The notes under the pieces: model-generated | Databases searched by the model: none | What the model was told of the DNA's origin: nothing | What the model saw: only the letters and a program-made list of their open reading frames with translations | NCBI GenBank assembly: GCA_013152945.1 | Contig: JAADFL010000108.1 | Span: forward strand, 1 to 59,811 | Source: Deltaproteobacteria bacterium | GTDB lineage: Bacteria; Myxococcota_A; JAADFL01 | Length of the DNA: 59,811 bases | Reading direction: 5' to 3' | Made by a program: the position numbers and the translations under genes | In this document: piece by piece, positions 32,329-41,269 of the stretch | How positions within the stretch are numbered: the first letter of the stretch is position 1 | Layout of the letters: each line of letters begins with the position of its first letter

Positions 32329-33629
32329 ACCCGGGAACCGCAGGTTCAGGCGATTTGCGCCGACGGTTCGTATCCGCCCTTTCAAGGGCCCAGGTCATCG
32401 CCTTCTGGATATTCGTAGTAGCCATTCCCCTGAACCTTATAGCAATGACTGCCGGGGCCGCCATCGGAATTGCAGCGACCCTGGGCCTGTACATATCGGC
32501 TCCGTACAGGCGGCACCGCACTCCACTGGATCTTGCCGTGATAATATACCTGGCTGCAATAGGAGCCAGCCTCCTGCTTGGCAGGACTGATGCGATAACC
32601 TTCAGGACAGCCACTTCCTTTTGGCCGCTTGCCGTTTTCTACTTTTCCTACAGCGTGGCCCGGTACAGGCGGGACAGCGGTGAAAGATGGATCTGGGTCA
32701 TGCTATGTACAGCCCTTGTCCTTTCAATCTACTCTATCGTACAGCATTTTACCGGGATCGATTGGTTCAACACGGCCTTTGGCGGTCAGCCCAAGGTTTA
32801 CAGGCACATGTTGGCGGGTTCGGCTCACAGGTACGTGTCGGTCGGCAGGTACGACAGGCATTCCAACCATGCCTTCGCAGTCATGTTCTTTTTGTCGCTG
32901 GCGCTTTCCGAGGTGCTGTTCGGGAGTCAAAAAACAGGAAACAGAATTGTAAAGACGGTTGGGAAGTGGGGCGCCGGCCTTTTGTTTGCAGCGGAATTGG
33001 TGGTTACCTACGTGAGGGCGGCCTGGATGGGGATGGCGGCCGCCGTCTTTTTTCTTGGAATGGCAAAGGGCAGACGCTGGCTCCTGGCCATGATATTGGG
33101 CGGCGCCGTGCTTTTCGGCGCTGTGTGTGAATTCAGTCCGTCAATAGAAAGCAAGCTCAAGGTTACATTCGATTCGAAATACCCCGCCAACAGGCAGAGG
33201 CTGTTCCTGTGGGCAAGGTCCCTGGAGATGTTCGCCGACCACCCGGTGTTCGGTATCGGGTGGGGAAACTACCAGAAGGTGTGCCCCGAGTACATCGACA
33301 AGGTCGATCCCAAGTTTCCTTTCAAGTTCAGGTCACACAATCTTTTCCTGAACCACCTGGCCGAGACCGGCCTGGTCGGTCTTCTTGCCCTGTTGTTCCT
33401 GTTTTTCAAGATTTTTTCGAGTTTGTACTCGTGTGTGAAAAGGTCCGGGCAAGGGGGATGTCCCGGGTACAGGTTGTGCATGGGAATGCTTGCGGCCATG
33501 ATCGCTTTTGTAATCGGCTCGATTACCACGGATGCATACTACAACGGTGACGTGTCGTTCGTCATGTGGTTTCTCCTGGGCCAGGCTTTGGGCGCACGTA
33601 CGGACAGCGACGATCCTGCGGCGGATTGA
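32325..33629 (+). CDS. O-antigen ligase/polymerase-like (Wzy_C) membrane protein
   Basis: A 434-residue protein with ten to twelve hydrophobic helices. A large periplasmic loop between residues about 250 and 340 contains RLFLWARSLEMFADHPVFGI then GWGNY, and FKFRSHNLFLNHLAETGLVG. This is the Wzy_C signature with the conserved Arg and His of O-antigen ligases (WaaL) and related polymerases. GGGAGAACAACGC and a 4-bp overlap define the ATG start. Family members join undecaprenyl-linked glycans to lipid A-core or to protein, or polymerise repeat units. Here the target is unknown, as no lipid A or pilin gene is nearby. Confidence 0.85.
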   Translation: MNPGTAGSGDLRRRFVSALSRAQVIAFWIFVVAIPLNLIAMTAGAAIGIAATLGLYISAPYRRHRTPLDLAVIIYLAAIGASLLLGRTDAITFRTATSFWPLAVFYFSYSVARYRRDSGERWIWVMLCTALVLSIYSIVQHFTGIDWFNTAFGGQPKVYRHMLAGSAHRYVSVGRYDRHSNHAFAVMFFLSLALSEVLFGSQKTGNRIVKTVGKWGAGLLFAAELVVTYVRAAWMGMAAAVFFLGMAKGRRWLLAMILGGAVLFGAVCEFSPSIESKLKVTFDSKYPANRQRLFLWARSLEMFADHPVFGIGWGNYQKVCPEYIDKVDPKFPFKFRSHNLFLNHLAETGLVGLLALLFLFFKIFSSLYSCVKRSGQGGCPGYRLCMGMLAAMIAFVIGSITTDAYYNGDVSFVMWFLLGQALGARTDSDDPAAD

Positions 33630-33722
33630 GGCATCTTGTCGATTAAGGCGTTTTATTGAGTCGTTTGGGCGTTTAAATGAAATTATGAAACGTACAGGAG
33701 ATGCGGAGCAATGATGACTTGA

Positions 33723-33755
33723 CCGGCAGGATTACGACTTGGCTTAGCCTGCCGG
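33723..33755 (+). terminator. Hairpin after the glycan operon
   Basis: CCGGCAGG and CCTGCCGG form an 8-bp perfect stem around a 17-nt loop in the gap before miaB. It is followed by only three T residues. It could end the upstream operon or lie in the miaB leader. Confidence 0.4.
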
Positions 33756-33822
33756 GTTTCATGTGCCTTGACGCCTGCAGGTGCCGGGACCTATCATCGC
33801 TTCACAAGATGGGACAGGAAGA

Positions 33823-35154
33823 ATGATTGAAAGACCTCGCATGCATATCAAGACTTTCGGCTGCCAGATGAACCGGTACGACAGCGATCGCATGCTCGAG
33901 ATGATGGTTGCCCGGGGTTACGAACTTTCCGACGACCCGAACACGGCCGACCTGGTTATCGTGAATACCTGCTCGGTAAGGGAAAAACCCGAGAGAAAGG
34001 TGCAGAGCTTTGTTTCAAGGATCGTATCGGGCTCGCGGCATGGTGAAAAAGGTTCACGATCAAAGCCGGTCTTCGTGATTGCAGGATGCGTGGCCGAGCA
34101 ACACGGTGGTGAATTTCTGGACATGCAACCGGATGTGGATTTGGTAATAGGGCCGGATCATTTGCACGAGCTGCCGGACTTGGTGGAAAGAGTGAAGAAA
34201 GGGGAAAGGATATCCGCGGTAGGTGAAGAGACTGTGCCGTCCTTTCTACAAGCCAGGCCGTCCGGGCCCGGGGTGAGAGTGTCGGAGGCTGTAACTATTG
34301 CAAAAGGTTGCGACAATTACTGCTCTTATTGCATCGTGCCGTACGTTCGCGGAAGGGAGAGGAGCAGGCCGGCGGTTCAAATCGTGGACGAGGCATCCGG
34401 ACTTGTGGCCCTTGGGGCGAGAGAAATTGTTTTGATCGGACAGAATGTGAATTCTTATTCGGGTGAGGGAGGCTTCCCGTTGCTTTTGGAAAGGGTGTCA
34501 AGAATACCAGGACTTTCCAGGTTGCGCTTTACCACGTCACATCCGAAAGATTTCAGCCGTTCCCTTGCAAGGCAGTTCAAGGAATTGGACAACCTTTGCG
34601 AGTGGTTGCATATGCCGTTTCAATCCGGTTCGGACCGGGTGCTGGAGAACATGAACAGGGGATACACCAGGGCACAGTACCTTGAAAAGGTTGCGATGTA
34701 CCGGGAATATGCGCCAAATGGAGCCATAGGCGCCGACTGCATAGTGGGCTTTCCCGGTGAGACACACAAAGATTTTGAAGATACGATGAAGTTGGTGGAG
34801 GAAGTGTGCTTCGACCAGTTGTTCAGCTTCAAGTATTCTCCAAGACCAGGGACCAGTGCCCTATGCCTGGCGGATGATGTGCCGATGGATGTCAAGACCG
34901 GAAGACTGAAGGAACTTCAGGAGTTGCATACGGCCATGACAAGACGAAAGAACCTGGAACTGGTCGGAACGCGCCAACAGGTACTGGTGGAAGGACCTTC
35001 ATCGAGAGGCGATCAGATGAGCGGAAGGACCCGTTCGAACAAGGTCGTGAACTTTTGTGGAAAAGAAAGCCTTGTAGGTTCTCTTGTCTTGGTGCATATC
35101 GAGGAGGGGTTGGCAAACTCTCTCCGGGGAAGAATCGAAGAGAGTGCTGCCTGA
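33823..35154 (+). CDS. miaB: tRNA-2-methylthio-N6-dimethylallyladenosine synthase
   Basis: A 443-residue radical-SAM methylthiotransferase acting on i6A37 of tRNA. The N-terminal UPF0004 domain starts HIKTFGCQMN and has the cysteines of NTCSVRE and IAGCVAEQ for the auxiliary [4Fe-4S] cluster. The radical-SAM motif CDNYCSYCIVPYVRGRERSR is typical of MiaB over RimO/MtaB. HMPFQSGSDRVLENMNRGYT is also diagnostic. A TRAM domain ends the protein. AGGA lies four bases before the ATG. It is followed closely by the bifunctional-nuclease gene. Confidence 0.95.
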   Translation: MIERPRMHIKTFGCQMNRYDSDRMLEMMVARGYELSDDPNTADLVIVNTCSVREKPERKVQSFVSRIVSGSRHGEKGSRSKPVFVIAGCVAEQHGGEFLDMQPDVDLVIGPDHLHELPDLVERVKKGERISAVGEETVPSFLQARPSGPGVRVSEAVTIAKGCDNYCSYCIVPYVRGRERSRPAVQIVDEASGLVALGAREIVLIGQNVNSYSGEGGFPLLLERVSRIPGLSRLRFTTSHPKDFSRSLARQFKELDNLCEWLHMPFQSGSDRVLENMNRGYTRAQYLEKVAMYREYAPNGAIGADCIVGFPGETHKDFEDTMKLVEEVCFDQLFSFKYSPRPGTSALCLADDVPMDVKTGRLKELQELHTAMTRRKNLELVGTRQQVLVEGPSSRGDQMSGRTRSNKVVNFCGKESLVGSLVLVHIEEGLANSLRGRIEESAA

Positions 35155-35166
35155 AAGGAGGAACTA

Positions 35167-35679
35167 TTGGCTGGGTACATCCAGATGAAGGTTCACGGAA
35201 TGACGGTCGATCCATTCACAAACTCGCCCATAGTAGTACTCAAGGACCTGAACAACGAAAAGGCGGTTCCTATCTGGATCGGGCTTGTCGAGGCCAGTGC
35301 TATAGCCATGGAACTCGAGCACATGAATTTGCCACGGCCCATGACCCACGATTTACTCAAGAATGTGATCGATAAAATGGGAGGAAAAGTAACCAGGGTC
35401 GAAGTCTGCGATATCAAGGACAATACGTTCTATGGGCTGGTTCATATCGAAAAAGACGGACATGTGATGGAAATCGATTCCAGGCCGTCCGATGCCATAG
35501 CCCTTGCATTGCGTGCCGAGGCGCCTATTTTCGTGGCCGAACACGTGATCGAGAAATCGAGGTATATAAAAACCGAGGAAGGGGGAGAACCGGCCGGGGA
35601 TGAAGAGAAAAAGAAGAAGGAACTGCTGGAAATGCTCGAGAACATGGATCCGGATGATTTCGGAAAATACAAGATGTGA
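35167..35679 (+). CDS. Bifunctional nuclease (DUF151) family protein
   Basis: A 170-residue DUF151 protein. The start is TTG, fixed by AAAGGAGGAACTA in front and the family N-terminus MAGYIQMKVHGMTVDPFTNS. Conserved stretches are PIVVLKD, VPIWIGLVEASAIAMELE, PRPMTHDLLKN and IDSRPSDAIALALRAEAPIF. Plant and bacterial members are reported to have nuclease activity, but the physiological role in bacteria is unclear. A Glu/Lys-rich tail follows the domain. It lies 12 bp after miaB; this pairing with miaB is common in deltaproteobacterial-type genomes as far as I recall. Confidence 0.92.
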   Translation: MAGYIQMKVHGMTVDPFTNSPIVVLKDLNNEKAVPIWIGLVEASAIAMELEHMNLPRPMTHDLLKNVIDKMGGKVTRVEVCDIKDNTFYGLVHIEKDGHVMEIDSRPSDAIALALRAEAPIFVAEHVIEKSRYIKTEEGGEPAGDEEKKKKELLEMLENMDPDDFGKYKM

Positions 35680-35715
35680 AGCCTTACTCTGACGAGAACA
35701 GGAGATAGTGCCTGA

Positions 35716-36207
35716 TTGGCCCGTGAACTGACTGATAAACCGAATAACGTGATGACTAGGTTGGTGAATGCCTGGCTGCCGCCTTTTGCATGGGCCGTGT
35801 TGCTTTTTGGTTGCTCTTCTTTTTCCATGAAATCGGTCGGCTGGCTCGTGCATTACGTGCCGGGCCGGGACAAGACCGTGCACTTCATGATGTACGCCGT
35901 ATTGGGAGGCCTGTTGTCAAGGGCCATGCTTGTTACCTCCCTGCACTATTCAAGACTGTTTCTGGTTTTCTTGGCAGGAACGATTGGTTCCATGTACGGA
36001 GCGACCGACGAAATTCACCAGCTTATGGTCAAGGGAAGAACAGCGGAATGGCTCGACTTGTTGGCGGATACACTCGGCTCCATGTCAGGGGCATTTGCAT
36101 GGGGTTTTTTGTTGTTTCATCGCAGGAAGGATGCGGCAGGCGGCTCGGGCAGTACGGAAAAAGGATCAGCAGACCGATCACCAACCCGGGCTGCAAAAGA
36201 GGATTAG
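35716..36207 (+). CDS. VanZ-family membrane protein
   Basis: A 163-residue protein with four hydrophobic helices. The VanZ pattern is clear: PFAWAVLLFGCSSFS, GRDKTVHFMMYAVLGGLLS (conserved Lys-x-x-His) and YGATDEIHQLMVKGRTAEWL followed by DLLADTLGS (conserved Asp-Glu-xx-Gln and Arg). I use a TTG start with GGAG upstream; an ATG 12 codons on is possible. The C-terminal tail is hydrophilic and Ser/Lys-rich. VanZ-like proteins lower teicoplanin susceptibility in Enterococcus, but most chromosomal members have no known role. It is 4 bp from the pssA-like gene. Confidence 0.85.
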   Translation: MARELTDKPNNVMTRLVNAWLPPFAWAVLLFGCSSFSMKSVGWLVHYVPGRDKTVHFMMYAVLGGLLSRAMLVTSLHYSRLFLVFLAGTIGSMYGATDEIHQLMVKGRTAEWLDLLADTLGSMSGAFAWGFLLFHRRKDAAGGSGSTEKGSADRSPTRAAKED

Positions 36208-36211
36208 AATT

Positions 36212-36994
36212 ATGCTGAAGCTGAAAGACTATGTAACCCTGATGAACGGGCTTTGCGGTTTTTTAAGCGTGGTGCTCGTTATCCGTGGCCAGCTTGTCTT
36301 TGCCTCTGTGCTCGTGTTCATAGGTTGGGCATTCGATGCAATGGACGGGGCAGTGGCAAGGTTGACAAAACAGCACAACAAGTTCGGTGGTGAGCTGGAT
36401 AACATGTGTGACATGATTACCTGGGCCATGGCTCCTTCGTTTATAGTGTATGCTTACTACGAACGTTTTTTCTCATCACTGCAAATCCTGCAGAATCCCT
36501 CGTGGCTCCCGTGGGTCTTGGCTTGTGTGCTTGGAGCAATGCCCATAACATTCGGTGCGGTCAGGTTCGCCAGGTTTTCCGCCACAGAACTCAAGGCCGA
36601 AGGCTACTGGATCGGCCTGCCGAGGCCGGTTTCGGCTTTCATAATCGTATCTTTCTTGAATTCACACCTTTTTGCTCATCCCCTTGGACCGTACGTGGGC
36701 ATTGTCCTTTGTTTCATATTGTTTCCGTTGAACATGACCCTCATTCCCTTTATATCTCACCATGCGGGCTGGTGGTCCGGGTTCCTGACAGGCCTGATGA
36801 TAACAGTCGCCGGAACCAGCCTGGCCGGCTTGGCGGCGGGTTTCATCACCGGTGACTTTGGTTTCTTCTTCGATAGCTTTTTCTTCTGGATGACCGGGTA
36901 CCTTTTCCTTGCATGGTCGTATATCCCGGCCCGGGATTGGCACAAGGTAAGGCAGGATCTGGCAGAGTGGCGACATAGGGAACTGACAGGATGA
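36212..36994 (+). CDS. pssA: CDP-diacylglycerol-serine O-phosphatidyltransferase-like
   Basis: A 260-residue integral membrane enzyme with the CDP-alcohol phosphatidyltransferase motif D-G-x2-A-R-x8-G-x3-D-x3-D in DAMDGAVARLTKQHNKFGG then ELDNMCDM. The N-terminal KDYVTLMNGLCGFLSVVLV and the motif APSFIVYAYY match type-II PssA, which makes phosphatidylserine on the way to phosphatidylethanolamine. About eight transmembrane helices follow. GAGG precedes the ATG. No psd gene is adjacent. Serine as the acceptor is inferred from family resemblance; other alcohols cannot be excluded. The end overlaps the next small gene by 4 bp. Confidence 0.82.
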   Translation: MLKLKDYVTLMNGLCGFLSVVLVIRGQLVFASVLVFIGWAFDAMDGAVARLTKQHNKFGGELDNMCDMITWAMAPSFIVYAYYERFFSSLQILQNPSWLPWVLACVLGAMPITFGAVRFARFSATELKAEGYWIGLPRPVSAFIIVSFLNSHLFAHPLGPYVGIVLCFILFPLNMTLIPFISHHAGWWSGFLTGLMITVAGTSLAGLAAGFITGDFGFFFDSFFFWMTGYLFLAWSYIPARDWHKVRQDLAEWRHRELTG

Positions 36995-37332
36995 TAGAGC
37001 CCAGGGCTTGCGCATCGCTTACAATCATGATCGTGACCTGCCTGCCCATGATCACCGGTCCTGCAACGGGTTGTAGTCACAACAACAGGTTCAGGCCGGG
37101 ACACGAAAGGCTTATTGGCAGGGGAAGGGGACTTACCTTGAAATGCGGCCTGCTTGGAGCAGGGATCGGCGCACTTACGGCCGCAGCGATCACCTTCGGC
37201 GGGACGGCGCTCGTAAACGAAAAATGGCCTTTGAACGAACCGGCGGACTTTGTGGAAACTATTCCGATCTGGGGAAGCACGTTGTTTATCGGCATGACCC
37301 TGGGTATGTACATTGCTTGCCTGGGGCCTTGA
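36991..37332 (+). CDS. Small two-helix membrane protein, unknown
   Basis: A 113-residue protein whose ATG overlaps the pssA-like stop as ATGATAG. The N-terminus is a hydrophobic segment ending ITGPATGCSHNN, which could be a lipobox. Two later hydrophobic stretches (CGLLGAGIGALTAAAITFGG and TLFIGMTLGMYIACLG) would span the membrane as a hairpin. I recognise no family. It resembles in layout small lipoproteins with glycine-rich helices. The operon position suggests a role with lipid or envelope synthesis, but that is only inference. Confidence 0.55.
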   Translation: MIEPRACASLTIMIVTCLPMITGPATGCSHNNRFRPGHERLIGRGRGLTLKCGLLGAGIGALTAAAITFGGTALVNEKWPLNEPADFVETIPIWGSTLFIGMTLGMYIACLGP

Positions 37333-37428
37333 TAATTGTTTGCCGGTTTGGTTTTCCTGTTTGCTTGCCTCTACGGTTTCATGAGACAGTGTAAACGTAC
37401 ATTATTGTAAGAACCATCGGCAATGAGT

Positions 37429-38400
37429 CTAATTTCCCCGAAACAGTTTCCACCAAGATTTGAAGTACCAATAAGGGGAACACAACAGGGTGTTCAATGT
37501 GGCAAGTAATTTCCCGGTCACAGACTGGTAAAGTCTCGAATCATCCCAGATATACCTGATAGTCAAGCCAAGGATCCAGAAGGGATAGAAGGGAAGAAAG
37601 ACCATGAATCTCGCCTTCATATACTTGGCGATTACGACGTGGTAGTGCCTGAAATGATTCCAGTATATCTTTTTCGGAGCCATGTTTCTTCGGTCAAGGC
37701 CGCCAGGCAGCCAATTTCTTCTTAATACCGTGGGGCCGGGATCGAAGACGATTCGTTCGGGGTGCTTCAGGACCTTTTTCAGCTTCAGCGAGAAGGAATG
37801 CTCTTCGTGGTCCTCCATTCGCTCGTCCCATTCTCCGGCTAATTCAACGTATTTTTTCCTGATTGAGGAATTGCCTCCCCTAAGCCAGTCGACTCCTTCA
37901 ACCCGTTCGTTTAACCTGGCATAGCAGTGGGCATATCCAAGCATGTTGTATCGACAGCAATGTTTATGCGCCCAGTGAGAATACTTATAGTTGAAGTGCT
38001 CATTTTCCTCATATATATCCCTTCCATTGACTCCGATGATATCCGGGTCCGAGTAATTTGCTACGTGGCTCGCGATCCAGAACTTGTCGGCAGGCAAGTC
38101 GTCGTCATCGATAAACAGGAGGATTTCGCCTTCGGCTTTCCTGCACCCGAGATTCCTGGCTCCGGCAGGGCCCAAGGGCGGGGTTTGAATCACCCGGAGC
38201 CGGGGTTCGCGTTGCTCCATGAGTTGTAATATTTTCACTGTTTCAGGCGGGCGGGTTGTTGATTGCTCTATGACAATCACTTCGAAGTTGTCGTAGTCTT
38301 GAGTGAACAAAGTTTGAAGCAGTTCCACACAGGCCTCCAGCCTGTTGTACGAACGCACAATCACGGAAGCGAATTTCTTTTTTGCGGATGTACGGTTCAC
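37429..38400 (-). CDS. Glycosyltransferase family 2 (paralogue of the 43.1-kb gene)
   Basis: A 323-residue GT2 enzyme. The GTG start has GAGGAG five bases upstream and overlaps the flippase stop (GTGA). The N-terminal GT-A domain shows FASVIVRSYNRLEACVELLQ, LGPAGARNLGCRKAEGEILL then FIDDDDLPADK (DxD-like), and NSSIRKKYVELAGEWDE. The C-terminus has two hydrophobic segments. It is a paralogue of the glycosyltransferase starting at 43134: HVANYS, the FIDDDDLP core and WDE...EEHSFSLK recur in both. It probably acts late in the glycan pathway beside the flippase. Confidence 0.88.
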   Translation of the reverse strand: MNRTSAKKKFASVIVRSYNRLEACVELLQTLFTQDYDNFEVIVIEQSTTRPPETVKILQLMEQREPRLRVIQTPPLGPAGARNLGCRKAEGEILLFIDDDDLPADKFWIASHVANYSDPDIIGVNGRDIYEENEHFNYKYSHWAHKHCCRYNMLGYAHCYARLNERVEGVDWLRGGNSSIRKKYVELAGEWDERMEDHEEHSFSLKLKKVLKHPERIVFDPGPTVLRRNWLPGGLDRRNMAPKKIYWNHFRHYHVVIAKYMKARFMVFLPFYPFWILGLTIRYIWDDSRLYQSVTGKLLATLNTLLCSPYWYFKSWWKLFRGN

Positions 38401-39887
38401 CTTTGCTCCTCATCTTCAACTTTGGGAAAGAGGACTGACCTTCTGATTCCCAGAACAAAACGTATAAAGACCAGGAATCCCGTCATCAGAACTATGAACC
38501 GCGTTGTAAGCCCTATCCAGGGCGACAATGGTTGGAGCGGGTTGAGAAGGCGGTTCAATCCGGCAATCAGGAGTGTCAGAACTATTGTACTTGCGGCCGG
38601 AGCCCACAGGCTCCTGATGAATTCCCACCATCCAAGTGGAATCTGTGTTCTTGCAAACAGCCATAGTATGAAGATGATTAAAGGGTAGGACAGAAGCCAG
38701 GCCCACGCGATTGCAATGAAACCCATGCTCTCGCCAAAGACGGCGGCTGCGCCGAAAAAGGTTATTGCAAGAGAAGTGAAGGTCACTGCAGAGTCATATA
38801 CCGCCAATTCGGGCTTGCCCACTGCATGGAATAGTTGAGGTGTTGCTTGGGCAAGGCAACGTAGAACCGCGGCCCAGCAAAGTATCTGTACCACCGGCAC
38901 GGCGGAAATCCACCGGCCGTCCGCAATGATTGTCAGAAGGTCGTGCGCTGAAAACATGAGAAACACGGGAATGGCGGATACAAGTAGACCGAGACTCCGG
39001 GTGGTCCACAGGTAGGTTTCCTTCAACCGTAGGCGGTTCTTCTGAATCCTGGCGTAAACAGGAAAGGCGGTCCTGTTTATCACGTCCAGCACGGATTGGG
39101 CCGGTAACATGGCGATGTCGAATCCCACCTTGTAGACTCCGACTGCTGAAGTTCCAAAGAACCTTCCAAGCACAAAATAGTCCAGGTTGCGGTAAACATG
39201 GTACAGGATTCCCGATGCCGCTACTTTGAAGCCGAATACGACCATGCCGGAAATGCTTTTCCAGGCAAATGACAATCCCGGTCTGTAGTTGGAGAAGTAG
39301 TATACCCCGACGAAAATGACAAAACCTTCCATGGTGTAGGCAAGCACCAGTGCCCATGCCCCAAAGCCCAAGGCGGCCAGGGTTATCTTTACTGCTGCTG
39401 CTGTTAGTGCGGCAATGGTTTGAGTGAGTGCGAGTTCTTTGAATTTCATGTCCCGAATAAGCAGTTGCATGGGCACGAGGGCCACGGCAAGGAAGAGGAA
39501 ACGGACGATTGAAACAACGATCAGAGGTTGCAATGATGCATCGCCGAAGAATGCGGCAAGATAACCCGAACCAAGGGAGATAGCTGATACAAGGATTCCT
39601 GCGAGGCCAACGGAGAACCAGAAGAGTGAATGTTTTTGAACACTGGTAAGTTCAGGAGCCTGAACCAGGGCCGTACCCACACCCAGGCCATTGAAGGCTT
39701 CAAGAACAACCCCTATACTCCAAGAGAGGGCTGCAAGCCCAAGTTCCTCTTTGGTCAGAAACCACCATATTATTATCGTACTGACCAGTTCTATGACTCG
39801 CATTACGGCACTGGCCGAGCCGAGCCACACTAATCCCTTTTTCATCAAATTCCTGGGATTGGCCAGGTCACGAGACTTTTTGTCCAT
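38397..39887 (-). CDS. Wzx-type oligosaccharide flippase
   Basis: A 496-residue polytopic membrane protein with about 14 helices, of the MOP/polysaccharide-synthase family. Signature parts are KKGLVWLGSASAVMRVIELV, GLAALSWSIGVVLEAFNGLG, the loop RNLDYFVLGRFFGTSAVGVY then KVGFDIAMLPAQSVLDVINR, and FPVYARIQ. These match RfbX/LpsE-type lipopolysaccharide flippases that move undecaprenyl-linked oligosaccharides to the periplasm. The ATG has no strong ribosome site. It overlaps the downstream glycosyltransferase by 4 bp and follows the CDP-alcohol phosphotransferase by 6 bp, indicating one transcript. Confidence 0.9.
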   Translation of the reverse strand: MDKKSRDLANPRNLMKKGLVWLGSASAVMRVIELVSTIIIWWFLTKEELGLAALSWSIGVVLEAFNGLGVGTALVQAPELTSVQKHSLFWFSVGLAGILVSAISLGSGYLAAFFGDASLQPLIVVSIVRFLFLAVALVPMQLLIRDMKFKELALTQTIAALTAAAVKITLAALGFGAWALVLAYTMEGFVIFVGVYYFSNYRPGLSFAWKSISGMVVFGFKVAASGILYHVYRNLDYFVLGRFFGTSAVGVYKVGFDIAMLPAQSVLDVINRTAFPVYARIQKNRLRLKETYLWTTRSLGLLVSAIPVFLMFSAHDLLTIIADGRWISAVPVVQILCWAAVLRCLAQATPQLFHAVGKPELAVYDSAVTFTSLAITFFGAAAVFGESMGFIAIAWAWLLSYPLIIFILWLFARTQIPLGWWEFIRSLWAPAASTIVLTLLIAGLNRLLNPLQPLSPWIGLTTRFIVLMTGFLVFIRFVLGIRRSVLFPKVEDEEQR

Positions 39888-39893
39888 GAAAAC

Positions 39894-41081
39894 TTACCAG
39901 CGGGCCCGCTTTATTCCAATGTGAATGACCAACAGCACAAAGACTATAGCACCGGAAATAACCGAAGCGAAAAGTAGGAGTGATATCCAGTTCAACAGCC
40001 CAAAGATAAGAAAAAGGAAAAGATAACTTTCCTTCCAAAAAAGTTTTTTGAAGTATGCAAAGGGGGAGGTGCTTCGCTGAACCTTTTTTCTTGGTTTGTA
40101 CGCCTCGAACCACCAGTAAAACCCGAGCCCGTGCCTTATATTGCAATGCCAGTCGATCAATGCATAAGTGAAAGCCATAACACCGGCAAAGATTCCTGCA
40201 GCAAGGTAAAGTTCATTACCCGAAGCAGAATACAAATTGTAACCTATTGCTGCGAACAGCATGGCATTGAGCACCTCGTCGCACACAGAATCCAGGTACG
40301 CTCCAAACTTGGACTGTTGCAGACGGATTCTGGCGAGTTCCCCGTCGATTCCGTCAAGCACGGAGTTGATTTGTAGAAGCAGGCCCCCGATTACAGTGTT
40401 GAGCCAACCTCCTGCAAAAACGAATGCAATGCCGGCTGCTCCAACGAAAAATGCAAAAATCGTGGTCATATTGGGTGTAACAGGACTGTTCACCAGGTGG
40501 CGCGAGAACCGTATGGAAATCGGCCTGTTGAGATATTTGGCTATTAGCCCGCCGGGCCGGAACTGCAATGCTTTTAGCATTCCCCATTCCGCTTGCCTGG
40601 CTGAATCTGTATCGGAAACATGTGACCAAAAGGCTGACTTTCTTTCAAGCGGTATGATTTTGACGGTACTGCCGAGATCTTGCAGAATATTCTCCCTTTC
40701 TTCCGGGTGGTATAAAAAACGACCTAGAGCCGCCGCTTCTTTTTCCTGAAAACTGTCTGCGTTGACCACCAGAACCGGACCAGGCTCCGAAGTTTTGGAA
40801 AGTATATAGAATACGTCTCCATCCTGACGCCCGGGAACAGTATCGAGCAGAAAGTCAACGCTGAGAAGGTCATTTGCGTACTCTCCGGCAGCCACGACCA
40901 CAAGTCCCGAAAGATCGGCAAGGATGCCGGGTAGATCCTCCAGGGTCACCGTGCGTACCCGCTCTACTCCCAGAGAATAAAACATCTTTTCCCAGCGCTG
41001 CACGGTGGTAAGCCCGGCGCATGTAGGCAATTCGCCTATCTTTGGTACAACAACCAGGGCCTCTTTCAGTGGATCAGGCAT
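39894..41081 (-). CDS. CDP-alcohol phosphatidyltransferase with degenerate N-terminal nucleotidyltransferase-like domain
   Basis: A 395-residue two-domain protein. The ATG follows AGGAG at eight bases; a TTG just before it is the alternative. Residues about 1-160 form a soluble alpha/beta domain that resembles the NTP-transferase half of bifunctional inositol-phosphate enzymes in arrangement, but no GxG...K nucleotide loop is visible, so it looks inactive or divergent. Residues about 180-395 are the membrane domain with a full D-G-x2-A-R-x8-G-x3-D-x3-D motif (GIDGELARIRLQQSKFGAYL followed by DSVCDE). The layout recalls IPCT-DIPPS fusions or glycan-modifying phosphotransferases. Position among flippase and glycosyltransferases points to a glycolipid head group or phospho-alcohol decoration. 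Confidence 0.75.
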   Translation of the reverse strand: MPDPLKEALVVVPKIGELPTCAGLTTVQRWEKMFYSLGVERVRTVTLEDLPGILADLSGLVVVAAGEYANDLLSVDFLLDTVPGRQDGDVFYILSKTSEPGPVLVVNADSFQEKEAAALGRFLYHPEERENILQDLGSTVKIIPLERKSAFWSHVSDTDSARQAEWGMLKALQFRPGGLIAKYLNRPISIRFSRHLVNSPVTPNMTTIFAFFVGAAGIAFVFAGGWLNTVIGGLLLQINSVLDGIDGELARIRLQQSKFGAYLDSVCDEVLNAMLFAAIGYNLYSASGNELYLAAGIFAGVMAFTYALIDWHCNIRHGLGFYWWFEAYKPRKKVQRSTSPFAYFKKLFWKESYLFLFLIFGLLNWISLLLFASVISGAIVFVLLVIHIGIKRARW

Positions 41082-41224
41082 CAAGGTTTCTCCTGCGAAA
41101 ATTTTCTTGTTCTTATCTGTTGTTCCAATGGCGTTGTATATCCATTGACCAAGGATAACAACACCCGTAAAATAAAGGAAATATCTACCATTGCCACATT
41201 ACAAAAGCAATGAGAATTTCGAAA

Positions 41225-41259
41225 AGGGCATGTTGATCAAGGGCCCGGCTCCATGCCCT
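41225..41259 (-). terminator. Intrinsic terminator after the deacetylase gene
   Basis: Arms AGGGCATG and CATGCCCT form a perfect 8-bp stem around a 19-nt loop. Read on the minus strand it is followed by TTTTC, 11 bp after the deacetylase stop codon. It would separate the glycosyltransferase-deacetylase pair from the downstream CDP-alcohol-transferase operon. Confidence 0.55.
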
Positions 41260-41269
41260 GTCTTTTGGA

